Shown: positions 28,983-41,648 of the stretch, one piece after another
Position numbering within the stretch: the first letter of the stretch is position 1
Layout of the letters: each line of letters starts with the position of its first letter
Origin: Mycteria americana
Taxonomy: Eukaryota > Chordata > Aves > Ciconiiformes > Ciconiidae
NCBI RefSeq assembly: GCF_035582795.1
Contig: NC_134367.1
Coordinates: 87,899,062 to 87,963,061 of the forward strand
Length of the DNA: 64,000 nucleotides
Reading direction: 5' to 3'
Translations under genes and position numbers: made by a program
Notes under the pieces: generated by a model
Databases searched by the model: none
What the model was told of the DNA's origin: nothing
The model's input: the letters and a program-made list of their open reading frames with translations, nothing else

Positions 28983-31900
28983 CTTTCAGGTTCCCTATCC
29001 TCTTTCAAATAGTATCTTGAAAAGCAATGCAATGCTAGTTTCATAGTGTAGTGGACAAGAGCTGAAAGCAGGAACAGATCTACAATTGTTACTGTTCGTG
29101 ACTGTGGCCATACAGTGGTCGCCAGCAACACAGAATGGCCTTTGCCCAGACACCCCTGTGATTGTAAGGGGGGACTCTCAGAAGAATAAGAATCCTGCAT
29201 AGGAAATACTAATCAAGAGGATTTTTTCCATGTTTTAAATGAAAATTGAAGTAAAGCAGATCTGAGTCCGGGTGAAAGTCCCACCCTATATAAACGCATA
29301 AATAAACAGGATAGATGTGATAGATGGCAATTGTGGAGTATTGAATGGCTCCTGTTGGTAACCTCAGGGAGCCCATACTTAAGGATCAAATGACTCACAG
29401 AACTGGTATCTGAGCTGTTCAGAACAAGGTGTCTGATATGGATCTTGCTTATTGTCAATATCTCATATCAATTTATCTGTAATGAAGACTATCGGAACAA
29501 ATGCATAGGATAGTGCCACTTTAGTTTCTACTGTGTAGTTTCCCCTGAGCAGCATCATTTTTGATAGAGAGGGCAAGCATCAAGTGTAAATTTCCCTCTA
29601 GTTTTAAAGAGGATCTCTCAAACACAAGGTTGAACCACACTTAAGAAAATACCAGTCCTTCGCAGGAGACAACCTTATCCTAAATTTCAAGAGGGGACCG
29701 CTGCAGTTGCCTGCTAGTGGTTGTGGACAAGCATTAGATCCATGGAGCCTTCTGGTAAGTGTAAATCCTCTCCCCTCACATGCACAACTGGCTGTTTGCA
29801 CCAGCATGATGGATGTTTTATGCTGCTACCTAAAAGACTTGTAGTTTCTTGGGCTCACTAGCCAGAGGTGTTCATCTTTAAAACTGGCTCTGCTTGCAGG
29901 CTGTGATTTTTCCTTCAAACCCAACAGCTCCAAGAAGGCTGTGATCAGACTCTAGAAGGACACACTGAACTTTTAGAAAGAAAAAGCAAGAGATGTCCTC
30001 CTTATTCTGTTTCAATATATCCTTAAATATTTCATCAGGTGCTTTTCTACGTTATAGTATTCTCTCCTGCAAATAGCTTTACCTTTTCCTTTAGTTCTTC
30101 ATATACTGGCTTACTTACATTTATTTGTGTGAGCAGCATCATGCTACTCTGAATTATGTTGAATATTATATTCCTGAAATACAAATACTGAAATATATTT
30201 ACATATATCACTAAGAGCTTATTGGGAAACCAAGTTAGCTTTGTAACAGCTGAGGCCTTCATTTGCATCATCTTTTTACTGTGGACAATCACAACAAATG
30301 AGTCAGACTCACTCTTGCTAATTGTCCTTGTCCCCTATGTAGCAGTAGCTCCATACAACTCTTAAGTGCAAAAGCTGAAAAGAAATGTTTTACTAACATA
30401 AGAACTATTCTTGTCTTTGGAATTTCCGTGTCTTCAGTGAACTGAGTTAAAAAAATCGGTTCTTGTATTTTCCTTATTGTAAGATGAGATGCTGTAATGA
30501 CATCAGACACCGCAGTAAAAACTGTGTGTACACTAGTATATATAAATGTATATTAGTATATATAATTCTAAGTATATACTTATACACACAGAGACATGTA
30601 TATATGTATTTTATTTCTTCTTTTTCACTGAAGGTTTGTAGTCAGATATACACAGTGGATTAAGTAAGTTGCTATGGATGTAAATGATACTAAATGATTA
30701 AACAGCCCAGCTGTCTGTGGTCAAATGCAGCATCTCACCAAATGCTTCTCCAAAATAAAAGTTCTTCCAAGGAATGATTTATAATTTAGACCTGTAAAAA
30801 GGTTTCCTGGATAGCATCTGTTTCCCATGTGTAATGTGGTTTGAAATCTACTTTCTGATCCAGCTTTCTGCAGTTGTCTCTGAAATGGGCTTGGTGATGG
30901 ATGGTGGCAAACTGCCTAAAGATGACTAGATATTTTGCCTCTCTAACATATGTCTCTGGAGTGGTGAGTTAGTGTCTAGCATCATGTTAATGTCACAAAG
31001 TAAAGGAAGTGCGGTGAGAGAGTCACTAATCAAAAATTACTTGAGCTGGACTCACAGAAGAAGAGCTAGGGCGCCAACTGCCCAGCCTGGATCCTCTTCT
31101 TCCATGAAGCCTTAAATCTCTTCTCAGAAGAGATCTTGATCAAGCAGAACAACCTTTGAGATTTTTTTTTTTTCCCCTGAACAGGAGCAGAATCAAGATG
31201 TGTTGAAAACTTCGATGAAAACAGACATGTGTTGAGAAAATCAAAATGTCAGGGTGGGTCAGAGTGAGGTAGATCATCAGTGTGGTGGTGGGACACTTGG
31301 TCTAGGATGTAGAAGGTGCTGGAGCAAGCCTCTGCCCAAAGGAACAAAAGCAGGTGGTTTTCATCCTTTATTATTTTCAGTGTCTCTTTTTCAGAGCCTC
31401 GATGTCCTGTGCATAGTTAAGCCCCACTCATCAGGATACAGATACGTGAAACCTCCTCTCCTCTCTCATGCCAACACAACCTCCAATGCAGTGCAGTTTG
31501 GTAAATCCTGGTGAAAATATTCTTACCATTAACTCCGTGGAGCTGGGCATCTTGCCACTTTTGTGTGGCTCTTTGTTTTTTTAGTTTCCCATAACTAAAA
31601 GTGCAGGTAACCCACCTGGGTCAGTCCCAGCCCGCTGTCTGTGAGCTGGCTATAGCATTCTGGCACTATGCAGTGATCATTATAAAATCATACTTTTTCT
31701 ACCAATGGAGAATTACTCCAAAAAAAGGTTTGCCTTGTGCAAAGGCTCAACTCTGAGACTCCAGATTAATTTCCTAGCTGTGCCGCAGCCTTCCTGGGTG
31801 CCTTCAGAGCCCCTTTCTCTTCTGGTGGGATTTTCAACGTATCTACAGGAGGGAGGTGCCAAATTCCTCATTTGTGCTTTGTGCAGTGATTAGCACAGTA

Positions 31901-32732
31901 CTACTTTGTCCTCATTTGGAATATGCTTGATATCTTGAAATCCAGAGAGAAAGAAGTAGATACTATTACTTGCCATGCTTAGAATTGGGGATATCCTATG
32001 AATATTCTCTGCAGAAAACTGATTTTGAGAAGGCTATTCCTCCATTAAAACCAAAATTGCACACTGTAACTTGTGCATGTACTTTTACATTCTGGACTAG
32101 GTAATTTTTATCAGATTGCTTTGAATAATGGATAAATTCAAGGAGACTGAAATCTGTTCAGGCACCTAGTAAGGATGCAAGAGCAAAATTCCTCAAGTTA
32201 AAGGTTTACAATGCATTGCTTTTTGTGTTTCAACTCATTGTTTCATTTACATCCCTGGTGGTCAGAGGGTCTTCCCCTCTGACATGAGAACTGTGTGCAT
32301 CGCACACAGCAGTGATGCTCCTGGCTGCCCTACAGTCAGTTCAGTGCAGATGGCAGGTTCGTGTCTCTCTCCCTCCTCTCCCTCAGGTGTGTTGCTGGTG
32401 GAAGCAGTAGCCTTCATGCAGCAAGGCCTGAGTCTCAGTCCAGCCCCCCTATTCTGTTTCTAGTTGCAACCAGTATAAATGGCCATATGTAGCTAGTATA
32501 AATGCACTGTACTTGAACTATGCATCCACTACCGACCAAAGTTGAGAACAGACTATGGCGCTAAATGGACCTTTGGTCTGACCCAACCTTTTGTGTCCTA
32601 AAATTGCTAAAATGTCTAAGGAAGAGTATGAGAACATGAAATGATACTTGTCTATCCTCTGCCGTTTGAAGTGCAATAATTTTCCAAGCTGGGGATAGCC
32701 CTTAATACCCTCAGATGTACTTTCTTCCATTA
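28983..32732. other. No gene recognised
   Basis: Mixed-composition non-coding DNA with one AT-rich simple repeat near 30.55 kb. Confidence 0.55.
30526..30610. repeat. AT-rich TATA/ATAC simple repeat
   Basis: Alternating TA-rich sequence (TAGTATATATAAATGTATAT and following) is low complexity and not a promoter call. Confidence 0.6.
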
Positions 32733-33010
32733 ATCTGTCCAGTAGCCTTTTGAATTCATGCTGGTATAAACTTAACTATCCACAACAACATGCTAGCAAT
32801 GATTCCTACAACTTAGCCACACGTGGTGTGAGGAACCATCTCCATTTATTTATTCTGAACCTTCTGGCTGTTAGTAGTTTCATCCAATGATCCTCCGTTC
32901 TGGTACTGAAGGAAAGGACAATCATCCCCTGTTCACCCAGTCTGGGTGAACATCCACATACCTCTCATCTTTATAAATACTCCTGCAGTGTGAAAACAAA
33001 ACACTGATTT
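32733..33010 (-). mobile_element. Ancient CR1-type LINE relic, antisense
   Basis: GAATTCATGCTGGTATAAAC, CCACAACAACATGCTAGCAA, GGTGTGAGGAACCATCTCC and TTATTCTGAACCTTCTGGCT are the degraded antisense form of the CR1 ORF2 C-terminal region (the stretch encoding the YF(F/L)TER...W.LP motifs). The sequence AATCATCCCCTGTTCACCC follows as expected. Confidence 0.62.
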
Positions 33011-34120
33011 TATTTTTAGGTATAACAGATTAAAACCAGTATTTTCTACCTTGGATGATCAAATTAAGCAACAAGAAGTGGCCTGCCTTTTCACAGCATA
33101 CCCTGCTATTCTACAGCTTCCAGATAAGACTGTTGATTTAGGTACAAGGTATTGTCTCTATTTTCTAAATTTGAGTGCCCAAGTTAAAATATTTTTGTGC
33201 ACTCTTTGATTGGCCTTTCAGGGTTATTTAAAAAAAAAGGGGGGGTTGGGGTTTCCGTTAGCACACCAACTCAGACACACAAGGAGCACGTCTGCGGAGG
33301 GAGAAGGTGTAGTTTTTCATATAATCTGTTTTCTCACTGTAACCACAGTGTGACAGACTGGAACGAAAACTCTAAAAACTTCAGTCAGCCTCTGGCTCTG
33401 TGCAGAAAGTCTTGCCCTGTCTAACCTACAGGGGACATCTGTTTGTTTGCCTGCTAGGCAGAAGACCATTTAGAGGCTGGGAGTTTATTCACTGTGGTCA
33501 TTGCACCTCCAGAAAGATATGAACAAAATGAGAATGTGCTCCAGACTGATTTGGGCTCCAAACATGCAATGAGTAATATTTTTTTCCTCCCAGCTGACAG
33601 TAGAAAATAGGGCCATAAAAGGTCTGCCTAGCAGAGGATTATATGAAGGTCTTTAAGAGACATAGCACAAAACAATTTTTGCACGATACAGCATGTCAGA
33701 TGCAAGTTGAAACAATCCAGGATGAATGTGCTGCAGCCTAAGGTTCAGGCATGGTTTATTTAGGATAATTACCCAGCAGGGTAGCTGTCCCTTTCCAGAG
33801 CACACTGGAAAGTCCAAAAGCACTAGAAGTATCATCTTGCATTACTTCTGAGTACCTCTATCAAGATAACGAATACCTTCAATTTCCCCGGGCTCCATTT
33901 CGGTGTTAGGAGAAGTCAGCAATCTCCAGGACCTCATTGTCATACTAAAGGGTAATATTCTTACCACAGAGCAGCTGGATTGCTAATTAAACAAAAAATC
34001 TTTTATATCTCCAAAATAATATAACTGAATAACCACCTGTTAGAGAATTATATATTTTGATAATTATTTTAATGGGGGGCATATTATTTGTACTTTCTTC
34101 TTGTTTGCGTCAGCCGAGTG

Positions 34121-34325
34121 CTAGAGAGCCCTCTTGTGCTGGGTGCTATACGCACGCCGTACAAAAGGAGCATCTTGCCATAAAGAGTTTCCAGCCTGAG
34201 CAGTGGAGAAGACACTTGTGTTTGTAAGGGGGCAAAAGAAACAGTAAGATGTCTCTGGGCAGTACGAGGGATGGGGCTTTTGGAGTGCAGCCAGCTGGAG
34301 CTCAGCCACTCTCTCTAGACATCAC
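34121..34325. repeat. Possible ancient interspersed repeat remnant
   Basis: GTGCTGGGTGCTATACGCAC, then GCATCTTGCCATAAAGAGTT and CCAGCCTGAGCAGTGGAGAA, resembles a widespread old amniote repeat (tgctgtacaaa...ccctgccctaaagagtttacaatctaa). The family is not assigned. Confidence 0.35.
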
Positions 34326-35229
34326 ACTTGAAGAGAGACCAGAAGAAGGTTCCTGATACTCAGGTATGTTATGAGAGTTTCTGTAAATTGAAACTTCAAT
34401 TCCTATTTTTAGTGCTATTGCAACTGCATGACATGTGGTCCTGTATCCACCGTCTTCCTCCTTCGTGTTGTGAAAACTGGTGCCTTAGACAGAGTTTCCA
34501 GATGAAGAGATTAGGTTTAAAGTTTCCTGACGGAACAAATTTTATTTGATAGATTCCATGTTTCAGAGAGTAAAATTTCTTGCACTCAGTGAACTTTTGC
34601 TGAATGTCCAGAGTCCTGAGGTAACCCCCTCTCCCTCTCCACAGATGCCTGCCCATAGCCGTTCCCTGGGAGACTGGTCAGGGAGTCTGGGAAGCCCCAG
34701 ACTTCAGTGACACTGATACCTGGCGCTGCTGTTGGTATTAGGATGGAGGCAGCTTAGCTGAGCTGTTCCAGTGTCTGAGCAGCTTCCTGCTAACTGGAGG
34801 ACTGGGAATAAAAAAAAGATTCCATCTGATTCAAACCGAAACCCAATGCTGAAAAAGACAAAGTTTCCTGTTAGCAGGAAACCCCCTTTCCTGGCTGTCC
34901 TCAGTTCTAACTTGGATCCTTGGATCCCCTCATCTGAACTCAGGATGCCTGTGCTTCTTGACTCCTGTAGTTTCAGTACACAAAGGAGATGTATAAAGAC
35001 AGTTGATTATAATGATTGATGTTAATGGGAAGTGCAGAAGGGAATTACCTGCATTTAAATTACTAATGTGCCTCCTAATACTGTTTCTCTCTAAATCACT
35101 GGGAAAGTCAGACTAGATTTTTAACAGATGGTGTTATATAGTTCCAGAAACAAATAATCTGACTACTGTGGTTGGAAGGGAATTTACTCTGTCAAAGCCT
35201 AGAGAGGTTTTTAAGTCAACAAAATACGT

Positions 35230-35350
35230 GCGCCAATTTCATAGATTTAGACAATGTCTAGGCCAGAAGCAAAGGTTGGGTCTTTCACTTGCACATCACA
35301 TGTAACACAGGCAATAGATTTTCACCTGCTTTCTCCTGTCTTAAGCCTCT
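35230..35350 (-). mobile_element. Old CR1-like 3' end fragment, antisense
   Basis: ATTTCATAGATTTAGACAAT followed by GGCCAGAAG and CACATGTAACACAGGC resembles the antisense 3' end of an old sauropsid CR1 subfamily (catagattc...aggccagaagggacc...cacaggcc). The match is short and diverged. Confidence 0.45.
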
Positions 35351-36339
35351 TCTTACATGACAGCAGATTCTACCGCATTACCAGGTAACTCTTCAGGTCT
35401 GTCTTCTCCCTCGCCAAACTTTCAGGTCCTCTTGTTTATTATACACCGTGCATGTTTCAAATGTTATCACCGTGGAGAATGTGGTATAATATTAGATAGT
35501 GCAAGTTTCAAGGAAATAACTCACTCATTCTTCCCAGCATTCCTAATGAGGGTATTAAAGGAGTTTCTCTTCCACCTCTGAACTTCAGACTGGCTGTCAG
35601 CTGTTGTACTGTGCTTAGTTTGGTTTGAAAAAGTAGTTGAGTTAAATTTTTGTAACTGTAGCTTACAACTCTGTTCTGTTGGGCCTATTAAATGAGTGAT
35701 GAAGTGGTGTCTTTAGTATACTTTCCCACTAACATTTAGCACATGTAAATTTGAGAACAAAATTGGTACATTCGTATCAATAATATTTGTTATGTAGCTT
35801 TTAACTGCCTGGATGCTACTAATTCTCACTCACTTGGACTTTTGTGCCCTAAGTGCCCGGATCATCACACAGGAAAATCCAGAGGAGGGCTGTCCCCCCA
35901 GTACCCTCCCTGCACCATGCAGAAGACCCCAGACAGGGTTTCATCCAGGGACACTTCTTAAGCCCACTGTCCACTGTGGGCAGTGTCAATGGCTCCCTGT
36001 GCCAGCACTCCTGATACCCAGCTCAGGTAAGCGTTCTGCGTTTTCATACCTGTCTTTGGAGTGGGATGTGAGAGGGATGAGTAAGCCTTCTGGTGGAATT
36101 AGGATTCTTTATACCACCAGTCTGGCTGCAAGGTATGACAAGGCTTTAAAGGGAACTGCCTTTGAGCTATGAGTTGCAGAAGAAATCTTCCTCAGAATAT
36201 CTAGTTGCATCAGAAACTGTCCTCCTGTCACCTTAAATCATATATATATACGTATATATTTTAGAATAAAATAGAAATAGTATAAGAGTTATTAGTAGCT
36301 AAGAAGGGATCACAGTTAGGAATAGAAACTGGCATACGA

Positions 36340-36920
36340 GAATATCAGAATTGTAGAATCTTCAAGGTAATAGATAATGCCTAAGCCAGATAAGAGGGTA
36401 CGGGCACTGCATATTTAACTAACAAGCATACGTTTCTCCTAAAAGAATGCGAAGCTGTAACACTTCAAAGACCAGTAACGGGAACATCCTCTTACTGGGA
36501 GAGTTGCAAAGATAAAGGGACGCCACAACAACCATGAAACAACAGGAATCACAGTAACTAGGGGAAAGGTAAAGACGGCAGGGGGACATTGCGACCACCG
36601 ACCCAACTGAGGAACGAAAGGACTAACACCCCCCCCCTCCCCAACACCTTGTGAGCATGCGCAGTGAATTAAAATCACACTGTAGCTTTAAATCGAAGCA
36701 GAGGAAATACGGGCCAAGGGAAGAAGAGGATGCCTAGTCAGTCTAATGATTATGTATTGGATAGGCGTGGTGTGTTAACTTTCATGTATAAAAATTGAAG
36801 AGAATTACAGCAGCTGTGCTTGATTTGTGGAAATATTCCACCTTGCACCCTGCACAGGATAAAACAATGTCTCCTCTCTAAACATACTTTGTGTGTTTCG
36901 GGAGTTGTTTTATAAAACAG
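36340..36920 (+). mobile_element. Probable LTR, edges uncertain
   Basis: GAGCATGCGCAGTGAATT (36,653), a TATAAAAATTG box (36,786), and GATAAAACAATGTCTCC (36,857) followed by TTTCGGGAGTTGTTTTATAA resemble the U3-R-U5 layout of an avian endogenous retroviral LTR. The start is tentatively near TGTAGAATC at 36,352 and the end near ACAGGCAACA at about 36,925. No target duplication could be matched, so the edges are approximate. GAGCATGCG is shared with the LTR at 37,146, which may be distantly related. Confidence 0.5.
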
Positions 36921-38220
36921 GCAACAAGGAAACATAGCATCTCAGACACAGGTACCATCCTGGACACTTGTATGGGGGTAAATGGTAGTTTTCACAGTGC
37001 AAACAGACATGAAAACCCCAAGAACGGTCGTGTTTCTGTTTTGAAAGAAGATATTAGCATCCTAATCAAGTCTGAGCCTACAGCTGCAGGAGCCACGGGT
37101 ATCAGGTATCCTTCTGGTGAAGCTTGCTAAGATCAATAATGATAATGTTGGAAAATAAGTGAGGAACATGTAAAGAATAAAGTTTAAAGGGTCAACCAAG
37201 AAGGAACAAAGAAACCCAAGAATATCCTGGTGAAACCGGCTCTTCTAGCATGTGATATTTAACAATCAAAAAAATTAAGCCTTAAAAGGAAGAACGACCC
37301 TGGATTCATGACCTGAAAAGCATGGTTTTGGGGTCTGTGACCATCAATGAGCACCAGAGGACCCCCATGTGAAAAACTGAGCATGCGTTATGTTAAATCA
37401 TCATTATGTAAGCTACTAATTAACATAGTCCCACCTAGTAGTGTGAAAACCTAAGCATATGGAAAGATAAACTGTATAAATGAACCTAGATCTGTGTAAA
37501 CTGGTATGCACGTTAGGCAGAAGGATCCCCTGTGCATCCAGCGCTGCAATAAAGAGAACGCCTGCTTCTTAATGCTACATTGGTGTTAAGAGGTGTATTC
37601 CTGATTTCGGTGACAATAATACAATCAATAACGATAAATCAACCATGTGCTAAAGCAAGCACGGCAGTGGAGAAGTAGCCCTTGTTGTCATAGCTGCCCA
37701 GAGACAGGCACTGGGCGTGTGGATACCAACCATCACTGACTCCACTGCAGTCTGGGCATCCATAGAACGCAAAGGCTTGGATGACTTTGTGAATGACTCC
37801 CACATGCTGTTTGAATGAAAGCAGCTTGGAGAATGGCTATGAACACCTAAAATACAACTCTGCTTATGAGGGATTTGACCACCCCAAACTGGTTCATAAC
37901 CAGCTGGCCTTCACATGGCACCTCAAGGTGAGAGCCACTGTCTCACTGTACAATGACAAAGTCCTGACAACAGCTCATGGCAGAAGGCAGTAATGGTGTC
38001 CCTTCACATCTGAACAATTTGCATCCAATGCTGTTCATGACAGATCCTGAGGGCAATGTGGTCCTTCAAATCTCAAACTATGTCCCACCCATTGCCCTCA
38101 GGCAAAGTAGTTACAGTGGGAAGGACACCCAGGCACACGCAGATGCAGAGCTCCTGCACTGTGCTGGAGGAGAGGCAGGCTGCAGTGTACTGAGCTGTTG
38201 TGGCAACAACAAAATGTGAG
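36921..38220 (+). pseudogene. Coding-like broken frames around an LTR, parent gene unknown
   Basis: Right of the LTR (37,616 onwards) one frame reads SGEVALVVIAAQRQALGVW and, later, VWASIERKGLDDFVND, ending at a TGA at 37,827-37,829. The reading then shifts to a second frame with YEHLKYNSAYEGFDHPKLVH and LKVRATVSLYNDKVLTTAHG, and then to a third frame with MLFMTDPEGNVVLQISNYVP. The continuity across three frames looks like an old, frameshifted coding sequence without recognisable introns. Left of the LTR a 79-codon frame (36,891-37,130) may or may not belong to it. I do not recognise the protein. An alternative is chance open frames. Confidence 0.4.
37146..37615 (+). mobile_element. Solo LTR of a second endogenous retrovirus family
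   Basis: This 470-bp element starts TGTTGGAAAATAAGTG and ends GATTTCGGTGACA. Flanking ATAA copies (37,142-37,145 and 37,616-37,619) form a 4-bp duplication, though the flanks are AT-rich. Promoter-like TATAAATG is at about 37,476. AATAAAGA near 37,547 is followed by CGCCTGCTTCTTAATG, an arrangement typical of avian LTR R/U5 regions. No gag/pol sequence adjoins it. Confidence 0.75.
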
Positions 38221-39679
38221 CAAGTTAGCACCGAGTGGTGGTAATCATCAGCTCTAGTAGCTGGCTGGCTAATCAGAGGTAACTCCTTATGTGGAAGAAC
38301 TTACTTCATGTCTCATTTTGAACCATTGGTAACTCCCCGAATGTGGAGGTCTTGGGAGTGATTCACATGCTTTTTGCCTTAGGGATATCTGTGACTGGAT
38401 TCATAAACACAGGTGAATAAATGAAAGCAGATACATAAGACATAAGACTTTGGCACATTACAAATTTTTTATTTAATAGCATTTTGATTTAAGAAGCCCA
38501 CAGAGTTAATCCTGATTTTATGCAGTGTAAATGCTTCATTTATTATGTACTTTCCTGGAAACATAAGTTGTCAACATAAAAATTCTAGAAAGCTTCCTTT
38601 CACTTTTGTTCCTCCTACTCCTGTAATTCTGCCTTTTATTTATAAAGTCTTCCACTGATGTATACACCATCTTATTTGGAAGCTTAACAACAGAGACGGC
38701 ATAGTGGAAAAGGCTCTTTAACTAGAGGCTTCTGAGAGGCAGAAGAGAGTAACAGAAGGATGTGTTGGTCTTTGTCTACTAGAAGCAAATAAAACCCTGG
38801 TGATGGTCCCCATGCCACTGTTCTGTCACTCCTGGAAGCCAGGAGAATAGTTCTTAGAGAGTACACATTTCCTTTGAAAATGTCAAAGGCCAAATACTGA
38901 GCATAGTACGTAAGATGTCAGTGATTCACCTTCGTCTGCATGTATGTCATTTTTTTTTTCCATAGTACATTTTTCCCCCCTCATATCACTCATTAGGCTT
39001 TGAACTCTCTTGTTTGCCCAAATTGGCAAGCTCCTAGCATTTCTCTGGCTAAAAATTGTCTCAGAATTGTGGTGTCAGGATAATCAGCACAATATTTCAC
39101 CTCCCTAACAGAAAAAAATACTTCACAGTCTTAAAACACTTCTTTTTTTCCAATTATTTTTTCTGTCAGTATTTTCAGCTTTATCACCATGTGAATGAAA
39201 GTGAAGGACTCTTGTCCCCAGGATGCTTGTTAGAGGTCCTAACAAAGGTACCTGACTACATTTGCCATCGGCTCCGATCTATTTTGGAAATGGGACTGAG
39301 CCTAAGGATTTTGATGAAAAATACTACCAGCCACTAAAATTAATAATCAGACTGGATACCAAAACCAGGTAAAGAATTTAGGTATTGGTTTTGTGTTACA
39401 TTATAATTTCTGGATCATCATTTGTACGTGCCATTCATGATACATTGTAATTCTTAATCCCCCATCTCCACCTTCCACGGTCTTCCAATATCTGTCATTC
39501 TCTTTTCCTTTGGAAATAACCTACTTACTATGTTTCTCTTGCACCAGCACCCATTTGCTCTTTGAAAACTAACTATTTTTTATATATTAGATTGTCTAGG
39601 TAATATGTATTTAATTATATCCTTACCAATTGTTCTTACTTTGCATTCAACTTCGGAATACGATGATTGTCTATTTTTC
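38221..39679. other. No gene recognised
   Basis: AT-rich sequence downstream of the broken coding-like frames. No feature is supported. Confidence 0.55.
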
Positions 39680-40040
39680 TAGATATTCTAGTTACTCTGA
39701 TTAACAGCTATTACCCTTCTTGTAAATCTTCTCTTGCATATAAAACAAAATGTTTTGCACAGGTGTTCCCTTTAGCGAGGGGCACTTGCATTTGAAGGAT
39801 CCTTCAGCAAGACTCAGAAATTGTAGGTTAATTGCACTGTCAGAACCTCTACATAAACTTAATTTTCATGAAAGGAACACAAACCAGAGAAAGACAGAAA
39901 TAAGGAACAACAATTTAAAGAAGATATAGCATCTTTTTATTACTTGAATAACTCCTAACTGCAAAGAACACAAAGCCTGCAGAAAATGACAGAATGTATC
40001 AAAGTGAATGTAATCTGCAAAGAACAAGACATGGCAGCAG
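39680..40040. repeat. Older local repeat 'A', copy 1
   Basis: This segment is related at roughly three-quarters identity by eye to 42,226-42,490. Shared blocks include TTTAGCGAGGG, CTACATAAACTT, GAGAAAGACAGAAA and ATCTTTTTATT. Its right end (AAAGCCTGCAGAAAATGACA onwards) also matches 46,785-46,842. No coding frame is visible. It is either an unclassified interspersed repeat or an older tandem duplication of the locus. Confidence 0.6.
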
Positions 40041-40729
40041 AAAATATTCAAAAGGCAGTCACAATAATGATTAAGGTTAATGAGAACTACTAATAACACT
40101 GTTGGTAACTGAAAGTTCTCAATAGCAGTCTAGCAAGTGGAAGGTTCTTTGTAAAACAGCTGTAGAATAAATCCAAACATGACACGTTTCATTAGATATT
40201 TGATCCTGTTTGATTTTTGGGACACATGTTGTGAAATGATAATGTGGATCGATGGAGAAAACCGTCAAAATTTTAGTATCCTGAGAATCTGCCTTGGCAT
40301 GTGTACTGGGAATGAAATTTTAGGGAAAATGACAGCCAACACTAATTGTCTGACAATGGATGTTTCATTTGGGTACTGGCAGAAAGAAAAAAAGAAAGTA
40401 GTTTGTACCTGTGCTCTTTCAACATATTCTTTGTGAAGTTTTGCTTTACCTGGCCTTGAAATATTTCAGAAAAAGATATAGTATATTTTCATGAATGCTG
40501 AGGGTACAGCAATGATGTTCCCATTCAGGGACAACAAAAGTAGACCATTGTCAGAGATCTTGGAAAGGTCGGGTGATGCTGGTTTAAAATTCAGTTGACA
40601 GAAATGGAAGTTTAATGCTACAGGCTGAACAAGAGATAAAAGACAGATCTAGGAAAAATACTAATTTATTATTGATTACTAATTTATCTGCAGAATAAGA
40701 ACTTGAACAAAGGTATATTGAAATGATAT

Positions 40730-41400
40730 AGGTTTTTGGAAATCCTCTGTTCAGTCTGGCTGCTGAAAAAATCTTAAGAGCTTTATCACAGAAAAATACA
40801 AAATGGACACAGGAGGCCAATCGCAACCAAGAGTTTGAAAATCTCAGGGATCAGAAAAAGCAGACAATTGTTCCGAGAGCCTCTGATAAATCACACCAGG
40901 CAAAAGTGCCAAATGATACTTCTAAGCAAGGCCATAGGGCAAGACTTGGTCAAAAGTAGGGCAATGGCGAAAAATATGTAGCTTGTGCTCCTAGCGCCTT
41001 AACTAAAAGTGAATGCAATATGCCCAAACCAAACAGAGCCTAGCACAGGGATGAAGAGCATCCTGTTTCTGCCTGTGAGACACACATTGGCACAGAGAGA
41101 TTGCAAACCATTACTAGCAGTAAGAGGTCAGCAGGCACTTTTTCTACTTTCAGTTGCAGTTGTATGAATGGCAACCAGAATACAGACCTGGAAAAGACTT
41201 CAGCAGTAGCTGGCATTCTTTCTGCAGTTTTTGACAGAACTGAAAAAAAAGACAGATCCTGGCATTTTAGAAGTAATAGTGGTGAGGAAAACTTTACTGG
41301 TCTTGAAAGGCATGGATTACTATGCCATGTAGTGAGCCTATATTGACAGAGTGGAGAGGTTTCAGAGTATCTAATGCAAGGCTCCCATTTTGAACTGGCC
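40730..41400 (+). pseudogene. Coding-like plus-strand relic, unidentified
   Basis: A frame from a possible acceptor at about 40,731 reads NPLFSLAAEKILRALSQKN and EFENLRDQKKQTIVPRASDK to a TAG near 40,960. Further on, 41,101-41,346 reads SKRSAGTFSTFSCSCMNGNQ and AVAGILSAVFDRTEKKDRSW. Composition (K, E, Q, S-rich) looks protein-like, but stops interrupt it and no gene is recognised. A 182-codon minus-strand frame overlaps 41,040-41,588 and looks less protein-like. It lies between repeat A copy 1 and the LRIF1-like exon copy 1. Confidence 0.3.
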
Positions 41401-41648
41401 TTTGGTGCAGCCTCTCTCTGAACCTGACTGGAGAGAAATCTGCCACTGACAGGATGTCCTCCTTTACTCCATATCCTCTGTCTAACAGTTTTGTAGGAAA
41501 TAAAATCGGGGTTGTCAAAAGAATGCTTTAAAAGCTGAAAAATCAAACTCAAGTCCTTATTTGGTTGTAGTGATTTATGTGACCACACTCTTCAACTTTT
41601 TGCAGTCATGTGTAGAAATATCATTGATAACACAGGACTATCAACAGA

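Larger units (their letters stand above)
33011..36339. other. No gene recognised
   Basis: Contains the short repeat fragments listed at 34.1 and 35.2 kb. A frame at 35,813-36,172 contains a consensus-like CAG/gtaagc donor at about 36,028, but no acceptor or homology is seen. Confidence 0.5.

Noticed and set aside
41040-41588. 182-codon minus-strand open frame next to LRIF1-like exon copy 1
   Set aside because: Tested as the missing LRIF1 C-terminal exon, but it has no charged coiled-coil heptads and no LRIF1 motifs. It looks like the reverse of the plus-strand relic.
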